Assembly: GCA_017937485.1 (NCBI GenBank)
Contig: JAGBDN010000017.1
Coordinates: forward strand, 109,392 to 173,391
Origin: Thermoguttaceae bacterium
GTDB taxonomy: Bacteria; Planctomycetota; Planctomycetia; Pirellulales; Thermoguttaceae
Direction of reading: 5' to 3'
Length of the DNA stretch: 64,000 bases
Part shown: in pieces, positions 8,724 through 17,161 of the stretch
How the letters are laid out: each line of letters starts with the position of its first letter
How positions within the stretch are numbered: position 1 is the first letter of the stretch
Made by a program: the position numbers and the translations under genes
The notes under the pieces: model-generated
The model's input: the letters and a program-made list of their open reading frames with translations, nothing else
What the model was told of the DNA's origin: nothing
Database searches by the model: none

Positions 8724-8822
8724 TCAGGTCTTGACCAAGCGACGCTTGGCGCGGCGCGCTTTCGCGTTGGCCGGACGTTTGCCGTGATTCGCCTTTTTAA
8801 GACCTCTACCCGGTTTAGCCAT
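8724..8822 (-). CDS. 32-residue highly basic protein
   Basis: A very short gene of 32 codons with a textbook ribosome site (AAGGAG seven bases before the ATG at 8822) and its own terminator. About half of the residues are Lys or Arg (starts MAKPGRGLKKANHGKRP, ends KARRAKRRLVKT), with Gly, Asn and His but no hydrophobic core. Such composition is typical of small ribosome-associated or RNA-binding proteins. I do not recognise a named family with certainty. The frame continues upstream, but without a start as well placed. Real as a gene with good confidence; function unknown. Confidence 0.7.
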   Translation of the reverse strand: MAKPGRGLKKANHGKRPANAKARRAKRRLVKT

Positions 8823-8977
8823 GTTAATCTCCTTAAATATGCTCGAATCGCTCTTCCTGAAACCAAGAAGACTGGAAACGCGGGCGAGCGTCGAAGGCGG
8901 CGCCGCCGGACGCCTCAAAACGTCCCAAAGGGCGAAATGGGGCGGAATCGTTCCTTAACGAAAATACTTTGCTCCTC

Positions 8978-9005
8978 ATTATAGCGCCGACGCGCGCCTT
9001 GAAAA
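8978..9005 (-). promoter_or_regulatory. Candidate promoter for the small basic protein gene
   Basis: On the minus strand a perfect TATAAT (8978-8983) preceded by TTTTCA (9000-9005) at a 16-base spacer. The leader would be about 150 bases, long for a 32-codon gene. The gap 8823-9143 holds nothing else I can support. Confidence 0.4.
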
Positions 9006-9143
9006 GGGGGGAACGCGACCTCTTTTCCCCTCTTTTTTCTTTTTTTTTCCAAAACGTTGCGACGGAACATTCGCTCCCAACCGCCGCGCTTATCCGACTT
9101 TCGCTATTTTCTCCATTTTACAACAAACGGCGAACGGCGGCGT

Positions 9144-10052
9144 TTATTTCGTCGGCGTCGGGAGCCCCATTTCGCGCATCAGGAGTTGCAAGTCGGCCCA
9201 AGCGTCCTTTTTGGCGGGCGGATTGCGCAACAAATACGCCGGGTGATAAGTGCAGATCACCTTCATTCCGCGGTAGTCGTGAACTTTTCCGCGGAGCCGT
9301 CCGATCGGAACGTCGACGCCGAGCAGATTTTTCGCCGCGATCGAGCCGAGGCAGCAGATAAATTTCGGTCGAACGACGTCGAGCGTCGCGTCGAGGAACG
9401 GGCGACACGCCGCCGCTTCGTCCGGATGCGGGTTGCGGTTTTGCGGCGGTCGGCAGCGGACGACGTTGCAGATGAAGACCGAGTCGCGCGGAATTCCCAT
9501 CCCCTTTTCGATCATATCGGTTAGCAGTTTGCCGCTGCGCCCGACGAACGGGAGCCCTTGCGCGTCTTCGTCCGCGCCCGGCCCTTCGCCGACGAAAACG
9601 AGTTCCGACGTCGGGTTTCCGCTCCCGAACACCGTTTGCGTTCGACTCGCCGCCAACTCGGCGCAACGAGCGCAACGGGCGACGTCGGCGCAGATAACGC
9701 GAAGTTGCTCCGTTCGTTCGGCGAACTCCGGAGCGGTCGCGTCGCCGGTCGGTTCGAAAACGCGAAACGGTTCGCTCTTCGACGGCGCGACGGGAACCGG
9801 AACTTCGACTCTCGACGACGCTTCCGGCGGTTCGGGACGCGAAATCGGCGGCGGAGTTTGTCTCGTTTGCGCCATCGCGACGTTTTCCGTATTTTGCGCG
9901 TTTTGCTTATTCTGTTTTTTCATTCCGTTTTGTCCCGTTCGAGCGCCTCGCGAACCGACGTAAAAATCTTGAACGCCCGCTCGACTCAAATCTTCGAGGT
10001 ACTCGTAAAGATAGCGCGTCGTCGACGTTTTCGACAACTTTTCCGGTTCCAT
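9144..10052 (-). CDS. Type 4 (Fe-S) uracil-DNA glycosylase
   Basis: A 302-residue protein. The catalytic domain starts near residue 125 with a [11 protein letters not shown] segment, one pair of the Cys residues that hold the 4Fe-4S cluster. It is followed by [27 protein letters not shown], the glycosylase motif, and ends with YHPAYLLRN. It removes uracil from DNA in base-excision repair. The first 120 residues are Pro-, Gln- and Glu-rich linker with a short helical start ([21 protein letters not shown]), a form often seen in planctomycete and other type 4 enzymes. The ATG at 10052 is chosen over an in-frame TTG 14 codons upstream. Confidence 0.9.
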   Translation of the reverse strand: MEPEKLSKTSTTRYLYEYLEDLSRAGVQDFYVGSRGARTGQNGMKKQNKQNAQNTENVAMAQTRQTPPPISRPEPPEASSRVEVPVPVAPSKSEPFRVFEPTGDATAPEFAERTEQLRVICADVARCARCAELAASRTQTVFGSGNPTSELVFVGEGPGADEDAQGLPFVGRSGKLLTDMIEKGMGIPRDSVFICNVVRCRPPQNRNPHPDEAAACRPFLDATLDVVRPKFICCLGSIAAKNLLGVDVPIGRLRGKVHDYRGMKVICTYHPAYLLRNPPAKKDAWADLQLLMREMGLPTPTK

Positions 10053-10312
10053 CGCCTTCGCTCCGTCGCGGTCGTTTCGACCCGATTTTGTCAATATTAT
10101 TAATAGATACGCTCGGCGCGGTCGAAAAACGTCGTTTCGGCCTCCGCGCCCCTCTTATTATACGTCGCGTCGCGCAAAATCCAACGGGGGTTCCCGACGA
10201 CGTTTTCTTTTTTCGCCGTCCTGCGCTTTCCGTCAAGAAACGCGAAAAGCGGAACGTCGCCGCTCCGCTTTTCGCATTTTAGTTACGTCGCTTTTACTTT
10301 CAGCTTCCGCAA

Positions 10313-10603
10313 TCAACGTTGCAAGCTAATTTCAAAATCCGCGGCGTTTTTCCGAACGACTCGACGAGTCGCGGTCGCAGTCGCGGTTCCGTCGACGGCG
10401 ACCGCGCAAACGGCGTCTTCTTCGACGTCCGAAACGGCGTTTTCACGTCGAATCGCTTCGTAAATCTCTTGCCGGTGAACGGGAACGTTCGACGGCGCTT
10501 CAATACCGAGACGGATGCGATCGCCTCGCACGTCGACGATCGTAACGACAATATCGTCCCCGATATAGATACTTTGATCCTTGTATCTGGACAAAACAAG
10601 CAT
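10313..10603 (-). CDS. csrA: Carbon storage regulator CsrA with a C-terminal extension
   Basis: A 96-residue RNA-binding regulator. Residues 1-55 carry the full CsrA core (MLVLSRYKDQSIYIGDDI, then RLGIEAPSNVPVHRQEIYEAI), including the strand-1 and VHR-x-E-I-Y residues that contact GGA motifs in mRNA. It normally blocks translation by binding at ribosome sites. CsrA is usually 60-75 residues, so the last 35 (Asp/Glu then Thr/Ala-rich, ending in basic residues) are an addition of unknown use. The ATG at 10603 has AAGGAG nine bases upstream. Neighbours are not flagellar genes, unlike in many bacteria. Confidence 0.92.
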   Translation of the reverse strand: MLVLSRYKDQSIYIGDDIVVTIVDVRGDRIRLGIEAPSNVPVHRQEIYEAIRRENAVSDVEEDAVCAVAVDGTATATATRRVVRKNAADFEISLQR

Positions 10604-10740
10604 TATGACAACTCCTTCTAACGATGCGGTATCCGTTCCTCGAAAGCGATTTTCTTTCCTCAACTCGCTTCCGACAGCTTGTCGACTCGTCGCCGAGCGA
10701 CCGTCGCGCGATCTTTCCTGAAACCTTAACGCTTTTTTGT

Positions 10741-10774
10741 TTTATTTTCCTTTTTAATTTTCAGGGAAAATAAA
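10741..10774. repeat. 10-bp perfect inverted repeat in the csrA upstream region
   Basis: TTTATTTTCC (10741-10750) and GGAAAATAAA (10765-10774) with a 14-base spacer. It lies in the 1.15-kb stretch 10604-11753, where I find no convincing gene: open frames there are short, lack ribosome sites and have no protein-like composition. The repeat could be a weak terminator or a regulator site. Confidence 0.4.
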
Positions 10775-11617
10775 GCGCGTTAAGTTGCGCGTCGGACGTT
10801 CGTCCGAGTAATTCGGCGCCGACTTTTCTTCGCCGCCCTTTTGCGTTTCGTCCTTTATTTCTTTAGGACGCCCAAGCGGCTTCGTCGTCGACGCGGCGCT
10901 TCGAAGCGTTGAACGCAACGCTCGCGCCTCGCGGCGTCTTCGGCTTCCGACGTTTATACGCAAACGTTTTTCGAACGCTCGAAACAAAATCAAATTTCAA
11001 GGCGTCTTTTTGGAAATCGCTCGACGCCCGCGCCGATTTTAGCGATTTCAACGTTTGCAACGCCGCCGACTCAACGGTCGCCGCGTCGGTTCGGCGTTGG
11101 AAAGGCGAGTCAAAGCCGCTCCGCTCTCGGAGATTCCCGCCGCGACCCCTCGCTCGACTTTTTCCTCCTTAAATATGTCGAGCGGCTGTCGCGACTTCGT
11201 CCGTCTTCTTCCAACGTCAAGCGACGTCGAGACGGAAAATCGCGCCTTTCTTATCAAAGTTCATCGTCAGACCTCGGAGTCGCTTATAATAAAAACCGGG
11301 GTTTCCTCGGGAAAAAGACCGGTTCGCGGCCTACTTAAGCGCGACGTAACTTTTTCGCCGGTTATTCCGTTTACACAGGTCGAACCGGTCTTGCGCAACC
11401 CGCCGATAAAACAAGCGCGCGTCAAACGCTTCTCGTTTTATTTAGAAAAAAAGCGGCGTTTTCCTTGAAATTCTTCCGCGTTCCGACCGACGGTATTCTT
11501 TCCCCATTTTCACCACTCAACCAAAGATTCAAAACCGCTTCAATCGCTACTTCTCCCACAACCTACCCAACTTTGTTAAAATATTCAAAAAAAAGCGAAA
11601 AAAGCGCTAATGAAACC

Positions 11618-11647
11618 TTGAAAAAAGACGTCCAAGACGCATATAAT
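11618..11647 (+). promoter_or_regulatory. Promoter for the acidic lipoprotein gene
   Basis: TTGAAA (11618-11623) and a perfect TATAAT (11642-11647) with an 18-base spacer in AT-rich DNA. The leader to the ATG at 11754 would be about 100 bases and contains an inverted repeat at 11704-11724. Confidence 0.6.
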
Positions 11648-11703
11648 TAATATAGTTTGTTTAGTCGACGTTTTCTCGTTAATTTCGCGAGGCGCGTCTA
11701 AGC

Positions 11704-11732
11704 TAACGATAAGCCCGATCGTTACGTTTTTT
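11704..11732 (+). promoter_or_regulatory. Leader hairpin with T-run before the acidic lipoprotein gene
   Basis: TAACGAT (11704-11710) and ATCGTTA (11718-11724) form a 7-bp stem, followed within three bases by TTTTTT (11727-11732). It lies between promoter and start codon, so it has the shape of a weak terminator or attenuator. Confidence 0.35.
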
Positions 11733-11753
11733 CCATCGTTTATCGGAGTTTTT

Positions 11754-12716
11754 ATGTCAATATCTTCCCGTCGCCGTCCGCTTTCGTCTCTTCGCAACGT
11801 CGCGCTCGTTTCGTTTTTGATCGCGACGCTCTTCGGCGCCGTCGGTTGCGCCGGCGGTTCCAATCCGTTTTGCTGCAATTCTAACGAAAAAGATCAAGTC
11901 GACCACTTAGAACGCGCTCAAAGCCTCGACGAAAACGAAAAAAATACGACGCCGACCGAAGAAAATTCCGACGAAAATCAGGAAGAAGAAAAGAAATCGC
12001 CGCCGCTTCAAGCGGAAAATCCGTTGCCGGACGGTTCCGGCGACGCGACGCAAATCGCCGCCGCCAACGCGACGCCGAAAACCTTCAAACAAGAAGTCCC
12101 GGTTACCGTTTCGCCGAGCGACGCCGCGCAAAACGCGACCGCGACGAACGACGCGCTTCTCCCGGCGCCCGCTCTTCCCCCCGTCCAAACGCCGCAAGCC
12201 GCGCCCCCCGCCGCGACGCCGGTCGAAACCGCGCCGGAAGAAACGAACGCGACGCCGATCGAAACCGCGCCGGAAGAAACGAACGCAACGCCCGAAAACG
12301 ACGCCGACGCCGCGTCCGAAACGTCCGCGCCAACCGTCGATTCGCCCGCCGTCGCCGAACAAACCGCGGTCGACGCTCAAGAAGTTCAAGACGACCAAGA
12401 CGCGCAAGACGCTCCGCAAGAAGAACCCCAAGACGCGCAAAAGCCGTCGGAAGTTCAAAAAGAAAAAACGCCGGAAACGCCGGTTAACGTCGCTCGAACG
12501 TCGCGACGCAACGGGCCGCAACGCGCCGCGACGCGCCAAGTCGCTCAACGCGCCGCCAACCGAACGGTCGCCGTTCCGCAAACGCGCGCCGCCTCGACGC
12601 TCTCCGCGCCGACTCCGGTCGTCGGCTTCCGAACCCGAGCGGTCGTTCCCGCCGTTTCGCCGTCCGCCGCGCCGACGCCCGGCGTTACGTTCCGAACGCG
12701 AACCGTCGTTCCTTAA
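11754..12716 (+). CDS. Low-complexity acidic Pro/Ala-rich lipoprotein
   Basis: A 320-residue protein with a basic N-terminus, hydrophobic segment and lipobox FGAVGC, so it is likely membrane-anchored. The mature chain is almost all disordered: a Glu/Asn-rich stretch (residues 40-85), a Pro/Ala/Thr region with the tandem repeat ETAPEETNATP twice, a DQDAQDAPQEEPQDAQ segment, then a basic Arg-rich part. Near the C-terminus a duplicated motif of the form TP-V/G-x-FRTR-x-VVP occurs twice, the second copy ending the protein. Such a chain may span the periplasm or bind peptidoglycan or another envelope part. No enzyme domain is visible. Function unknown. Confidence 0.75.
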   Translation: MSISSRRRPLSSLRNVALVSFLIATLFGAVGCAGGSNPFCCNSNEKDQVDHLERAQSLDENEKNTTPTEENSDENQEEEKKSPPLQAENPLPDGSGDATQIAAANATPKTFKQEVPVTVSPSDAAQNATATNDALLPAPALPPVQTPQAAPPAATPVETAPEETNATPIETAPEETNATPENDADAASETSAPTVDSPAVAEQTAVDAQEVQDDQDAQDAPQEEPQDAQKPSEVQKEKTPETPVNVARTSRRNGPQRAATRQVAQRAANRTVAVPQTRAASTLSAPTPVVGFRTRAVVPAVSPSAAPTPGVTFRTRTVVP

Positions 12717-12775
12717 TCGACGAACCTTTTCGGCGCGTCGCGTCTCGTTCGCGACGCGCCCTCAAAACCGCCGTT

Positions 12776-14035
12776 TCATTCGAAAACGCTTCGGAAAAAC
12801 GTCGCGTACTGCGCAAAGCAATGCCGCGACGCTTCCATTCCTTTCGCCGCGTTCTCGGCGGAAAACACTATTTTCCCCAAAAGCCCCTTCGAACTCAACA
12901 AAGAGGCCGCCGCAACCGCGTTTTCGCCGACTTCCAACCAAAATTCTTCGTCGCCGGAAACTTCGCAGTCGACGTAATTCCCCCATTTTCTCGCGGCGCC
13001 GCGCAGGCCCAACGCTTGGCGCCTCTCCGCCGTTTGATAAGCGAACCTCAAGACGCGATCCGCTCCCGCGAAAAAATTGCCGAGAGGCGCGAGAACGCCC
13101 GTCGCCGCCGCTTCAAGTTCCGGCTCGTCGGCGTCGACCGCGGCGCCCAACAAAAACGCCGCGCCAAACGGCGGTTCGTCGCGACGCGCTCGCCGCGCCA
13201 ACGCCCGAACCGTCAACCGAGCCCCCAACGAATGCCCGATCAACGCGACTTTCGTCGGGTCGGTCGCCAACGTCGACGCAAATTGCGCAAACTTTTCCGC
13301 GCCGTCCCCGTCGACGTAATCGCGCGCCTCGTCCCAAAAAACGTTCGACGGCCAACGATAACAATCGAACGTCGCTCGCGGAAAAATCGGACGCAACGTT
13401 TTGACAATTTCGTCGCAAGACGCTTCCGCCGACAACCAACCGGGACAAAGCGCGACGCGTTCGATCGACGGCAAACGCTCGCGAACGCCCCGAAATAATT
13501 CGCGCGCCGCCCTCTCCCGTTCCCAACGTCGAAACCCTCGCAAGTCGGCGGAAAACATTCTCAACGCGACGCCGACGACGAAAATATCGTCGCAAAGCCC
13601 CAGTCCCGGAATCGCGTCGAAGATCGCGTCGACCGGCGAAAGACAGTAGAGCGCGGCGGCGGTCAACGCGACGAGCGTTTTCTTCGAGAAACCGCGATAT
13701 TCGCCGGTAAAAGTCGCTTCGAGCGCTCGAAAAAGCGTCTTCACGCCGTCGAACGCGGCAAGCGGTCGGAGCGAAAAGAACTTCGGCGACGCGAATTTTT
13801 CGCGCCATTTGCCGAGATCCGAGACGACGGAAAGCGCTTTCTCCGGATTCGCGACAACGCTCTCCGCCTCGCCCTTTTTCCCTTCCCAAATTCGGGTCGC
13901 GCGACGTTTTTTTTCGTCGTTTAACGCGTCGGCGCGTTCTTCGCCGGGCTCGACGTTCTTTCCTCCCGCCGCGAACGCCGACGCTCGCCAAGACGCGCCG
14001 TCTCCCGTTTTTTTTCCGTTTTCTTTCGCTTCCAA
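12776..14035 (-). CDS. DUF1232 (YkvA-like) membrane segment fused to an alpha/beta-hydrolase
   Basis: A 419-residue protein. The first 100 residues are charged. Residues about 118-160 match the DUF1232/YkvA pattern (ALYCLSPVDAIFDAIPGLGLCDD), a short membrane-associated domain. Residues about 190-400 form an alpha/beta-hydrolase like DUF726 proteins, with the nucleophile elbow IGHSLGAR near residue 265 and LGAAVDADEPE after it. A membrane-bound lipase or esterase is the simplest guess. No ATG is available near the N-terminus; the TTG at 14035 gives the longest frame, so the start is uncertain. The combination of the two domains in one chain is unusual. Confidence 0.75.
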   Translation of the reverse strand: MEAKENGKKTGDGASWRASAFAAGGKNVEPGEERADALNDEKKRRATRIWEGKKGEAESVVANPEKALSVVSDLGKWREKFASPKFFSLRPLAAFDGVKTLFRALEATFTGEYRGFSKKTLVALTAAALYCLSPVDAIFDAIPGLGLCDDIFVVGVALRMFSADLRGFRRWERERAARELFRGVRERLPSIERVALCPGWLSAEASCDEIVKTLRPIFPRATFDCYRWPSNVFWDEARDYVDGDGAEKFAQFASTLATDPTKVALIGHSLGARLTVRALARRARRDEPPFGAAFLLGAAVDADEPELEAAATGVLAPLGNFFAGADRVLRFAYQTAERRQALGLRGAARKWGNYVDCEVSGDEEFWLEVGENAVAAASLLSSKGLLGKIVFSAENAAKGMEASRHCFAQYATFFRSVFE

Positions 14036-14088
14036 AACGTTTCCCCGTTCGCCGCCGACCGCGACTTTTTCCCCTTAATTAACGCAAA

Positions 14089-14136
14089 AACGCCGGGAAA
14101 CGGTTCGTCTCATTTCAACGAACCGCTTTCGGCGTT
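14089..14136. terminator. Terminator after the ferredoxin gene
   Basis: A two-part stem: CGGTTCG (14101-14107) with CGAACCG (14119-14125), enclosed by AACGCCG (14089-14095) with CGGCGTT (14130-14136). It lies 58 bases past the ferredoxin stop and is preceded by AAAAA on the plus strand, which is the T-run for leftward transcription. Confidence 0.7.
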
Positions 14137-14194
14137 GTCGCTTTCTCGCTAGCTAACCGCGGCGCTTTGCGTCGACGCGGTCAACGTTCGAAAC

Positions 14195-14362
14195 TCACTC
14201 GAGGGTGATCGCGCCGGTCGGGCAAGCGTCGACGCAAGCGCCGCAACCGGCGCAAGTGTCGTTGACGACGGCGACGTCTTGGACTTCGATCGCGCCGCAC
14301 GGGCAGGCGTCGACACACGCGCCGCAAGCGACGCAAGATTCGGCATTAACAATAGCGGCCAT
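14195..14362 (-). CDS. 2[4Fe-4S] ferredoxin
   Basis: A 55-residue clostridial-type ferredoxin. Two full cluster motifs are seen, CVACGACVDACP and CAGCGACVDACP, each C-x2-C-x2-C-x3-C-P, related by an internal duplication. The ATG at 14362 has AGGAG eight bases upstream. It would carry low-potential electrons, and is a plausible partner for the Hdr-Flx complex encoded at 33-42 kb, though not adjacent. The gene stands alone between two terminators or gaps. The 459-base gap 14363-14821 has no further gene. Confidence 0.93.
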   Translation of the reverse strand: MAAIVNAESCVACGACVDACPCGAIEVQDVAVVNDTCAGCGACVDACPTGAITLE

Positions 14363-14821
14363 TTCAGCTCTCCTAAAGTAAAATTTTGTCAAAAAAATGA
14401 ACGTCGATCAAAAAGAAACGCTCGTCTAAACGCGCGCCCTTTTCCTTCGACGTCGTTAATCTTCTTTTCGAACGATCTCGGCGCTTCCGGTCGGTCGGTT
14501 CGTCGCGCCGAACCTCCCGCCGCTTTTCGCCGTCCCAAACGTTGCGTTCGGGCGTCAAACGTTCTCCCCCAAATTTGCGTTCGACAAAATTGGCGTCGAC
14601 GGTTTAATAATACTCCCGAAATCGGAGCGAATCAAGCCCTATCGGTCAATCTTTCGGCAATATTTTAAGAAAAAATCGCAATTTGACGCGTTCGCCTCTT
14701 TTGCAAATCGATAAAAGACGTAAAATGTCAAGCGTCGGTAAAAAACGCCCGACGTCGGTCGTCTCGCGCCCGCGAGAAGTTTCCCGCCTCTAATTTTTTC
14801 CCGCAAGAAAGCGCCCCTCCT

Positions 14822-15412
14822 ATGGTCGAAGCCCCCGCGATCCAAACGCTCGACGAATCGCAAATCGACGCGACGCTGGATCGCGAAATTCGCCGTTTTC
14901 TTGTCGACACGTTCCCGAATTGGGCGGATATTTTCCGAACGCGCCGCGCTTGGCACGACGCCCGCCCGGTTCGCACCGTCCTCGCGACCGTTCCCTCGTC
15001 GGCGCCGTCGAACGCGGAGCCCGCTCGAAACGAGGTCGATTTTCGCGTCGTCGGGCACGTCGCCGTCGTCGAGCGCGCCATCACGACCTGCTGGAATTGG
15101 CGGTACGCGGTCGCCGGCGTCCAAGGCGTTTCGGTCGCGCCGGACTTTCGCAAAACCGGCCTCTCGACGCGCCTTCTCGACGTCGCGCTCGCCGAATCGG
15201 CCGCGCTCGGATACCCGTTCGCCGTTCTTTTTTGCCGCGAACCGCTCGTTCCGTTTTACGAACGAAACGGTTGGAGCCTTCCGAACGACTCGATGGTGAT
15301 GTGGAAAGACCGCGAACTTCCGATTCATATGCAGTCGAACTGCCCGATGTACCGCGAGTTGAGCGGCGAAACCTTCCCGGAAGGCCCGATCGACGTTCAC
15401 AACCCGTTTTGA
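14822..15412 (+). CDS. GNAT-family N-acetyltransferase
   Basis: A 196-residue protein. The acetyl-CoA site is visible as VQGVSVAPDFRKTGLSTRLLDVAL (motif A, R-x-x-G-x-x-T), followed by VLFCREPLVPFYERNGW (motif B, with the YERNGW turn common in GNAT enzymes). Substrate unknown. The last 40 residues (MYRELSGETFPEGPIDVHNPF) extend past the usual fold. It stands alone, divergent from the ferredoxin gene. A long AT-rich gap lies upstream. Confidence 0.8.
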   Translation: MVEAPAIQTLDESQIDATLDREIRRFLVDTFPNWADIFRTRRAWHDARPVRTVLATVPSSAPSNAEPARNEVDFRVVGHVAVVERAITTCWNWRYAVAGVQGVSVAPDFRKTGLSTRLLDVALAESAALGYPFAVLFCREPLVPFYERNGWSLPNDSMVMWKDRELPIHMQSNCPMYRELSGETFPEGPIDVHNPF

Positions 15413-15638
15413 CGGCGCGGCGAGCAAGCGTCTTTCGCCCGCCGACGTCGTTCGTTCCCCCTTATGTATTAATAACCGGCGCGACGCCGACCTATAATAA
15501 CCCTTTAAACGACGTCGGCAAACGTCCGTATATTAATTAACGTCGGCGTTCAAGCGTCGCGTTTCGACGCGGCGACTTCGCGTTTTCCCTTTTTTCGCTT
15601 TCTCCCATTCCCCCCATTTTGCCCCAACGGAGTATTTT

Positions 15639-16913
15639 ATGCGTTTTCCGTTATTCCGTCGTTCTTACCTAACTAGTTTCGCCGCCGCCTTTGTTTGCTC
15701 GTTCGCCCTTTCGACGGCGGGAGCGCAAGACGCCGCCGCGCCGTTCGACCTCGCCGTTCCGCAAAACGCGTCGAAAGCCGACCTTCTCGCTTTCCAAGAA
15801 AAATTGACGCAAGCGCTCCAAAACGCCGCGCCCGCCGACGCCGAACGCCTTTACGCCGAATCGGCCGCCGCGTTTTACGAGTCGACGAAAGCGCTCCTCG
15901 CGCTCGACTTGACCGCCGACGAACGCTCGCGATACGTTTCGCAACTCGCGCAAATCGTCGCGACGTTCGCGCTCGAAGAAGGCGTCGCGGCGCAAAAACT
16001 CGGGCCGCGTTTCGACGAGCTGACCGCGTTGGCGCAAGAAGCGAAATCGGCGTTCGAAGCCGCTTCCGACGCGGAAACCGCCGCCGCAAAACGCGCCGAA
16101 TACCTCGAATACGCGAATTACGCCTTCTTGGTTCGCCTCCAAGTCGCGCAAAACTTGGCGGCTAAGATTCGCGACGACGCGTTCATGTCGCTCGCCCAAG
16201 ACGCGGTCGCGTTCGCGGTCGAGAACCCGGAATACGGCGAAACCGCTTATCAAATCGTTATGCAAATGCGCGCTTACTCGAACGTCGTCGGCGACGCCGC
16301 GCTCGACCTCCTCGGCGAAGAGTTCGAAAAAACGAAAAATCCGACGCTGATTCAGCCGATCAAAAAGACGCTCGGTCGCCGTCGGTTCGCGCGTCTCCCG
16401 GGCGGCGAACTCAAGCTCGAAGGGCTCCTCCTCGAAAACGGGAAGTTCGAGAAGAAATTCGACTGGAAAGATTACCAAGGCAAGGTGATTCTCGTCGAAT
16501 TTTGGGCGACTTGGTGCGGGCCGTGTCGCCGCGAAATTCCGATTTTGAAGGAATTTTACGCTAAATACAAGGACGCCGGTTTCGAACTGATCGGATATAG
16601 TATCGACCAAGACGTCGCGAAGTTGAAGTCGTTCGTCGTCGAAAACGAAATTCCTTGGCCGATGATTTCGCAAACGGAGTCGGTCGCGGCCGGGTTCGAA
16701 CACCTGCACGACTATTACGCGATCAACGGCGTCCCGGAATTGATCTTAATCGGTCGCGACGGCAAAGTCGTCTTGACCGACGCTCGCGGGCCGAAACTCG
16801 CCGACGCGCTCGCCGAACTCTTCCCGGAAATCGAACCGCTCGAACTCGCGCCGAACGCCTTCTCGACCGAACGCGTCTCCGCGCCGACTTCCGAATCCGA
16901 GCCGCGACGCTAA
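15639..16913 (+). CDS. Exported thioredoxin-fold (TlpA/redoxin-like) protein
   Basis: A 424-residue protein with a Sec signal peptide (cleavage likely after STAGA). Residues 30-260 are Ala/Glu-rich and helical. Residues about 265-395 form a TlpA-like thioredoxin domain with the active-site pair in WCGPC (Cys293, Cys296), then IGYSIDQD and a cis-Pro before ELILIGRDGKV. It would act in the periplasm or outer compartment on disulfides of exported proteins. This helical-domain plus TlpA layout is frequent in planctomycetes. The start has a CGGAG site. A strong terminator follows. Confidence 0.88.
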   Translation: MRFPLFRRSYLTSFAAAFVCSFALSTAGAQDAAAPFDLAVPQNASKADLLAFQEKLTQALQNAAPADAERLYAESAAAFYESTKALLALDLTADERSRYVSQLAQIVATFALEEGVAAQKLGPRFDELTALAQEAKSAFEAASDAETAAAKRAEYLEYANYAFLVRLQVAQNLAAKIRDDAFMSLAQDAVAFAVENPEYGETAYQIVMQMRAYSNVVGDAALDLLGEEFEKTKNPTLIQPIKKTLGRRRFARLPGGELKLEGLLLENGKFEKKFDWKDYQGKVILVEFWATWCGPCRREIPILKEFYAKYKDAGFELIGYSIDQDVAKLKSFVVENEIPWPMISQTESVAAGFEHLHDYYAINGVPELILIGRDGKVVLTDARGPKLADALAELFPEIEPLELAPNAFSTERVSAPTSESEPRR

Positions 16914-16944
16914 ATTTCGCCGTTTTGCTCGCGCTCCGTTTTTC

Positions 16945-16987
16945 GCCGTCGAACGCCGTTCTCAAACCGCGCTCGACGGCTTTTTTT
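16945..16987 (+). terminator. Rho-independent terminator after the thioredoxin-fold gene
   Basis: GCCGTCGA (16945-16952) pairs with TCGACGGC (16973-16980), followed at once by seven T (16981-16987). Confidence 0.85.
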
Positions 16988-17069
16988 CGCTTCGCGTCTC
17001 CTCCGCCCCTTCTCGCGCTCGCGTTCTTCCGCGTTTATTCGACAAAATCGATAAAATAGCGGCCCCGTC

Positions 17070-17097
17070 TTGTTAAAATAAGCAAATTTGCTAAAAT
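17070..17097 (+). promoter_or_regulatory. Candidate promoter for moxR
   Basis: TTGTTA (17070-17075) and TAAAAT (17092-17097) with a 16-base spacer, about 65 bases before the moxR start, in an AT-rich stretch. Confidence 0.35.
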
Positions 17098-17161
17098 AAA
17101 GAAGACCCCGTTTCGTTTATTGTCAAAAAGCGCTTAACTTTTTCAAACAGGAAAACGATTT

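Noticed and set aside
11151..11184. 8-bp inverted repeat CGCTCGAC/GTCGAGCG in the gap after csrA
   Set aside because: The 18-base loop and common GTCGAC-type words in this DNA make chance likely; no T-run follows.
11048..11257. A minus-strand frame with AAGGAGG inside the gap after csrA
   Set aside because: No start codon lies at a proper distance after the AAGGAGG, and the product is Arg/Ser-rich.
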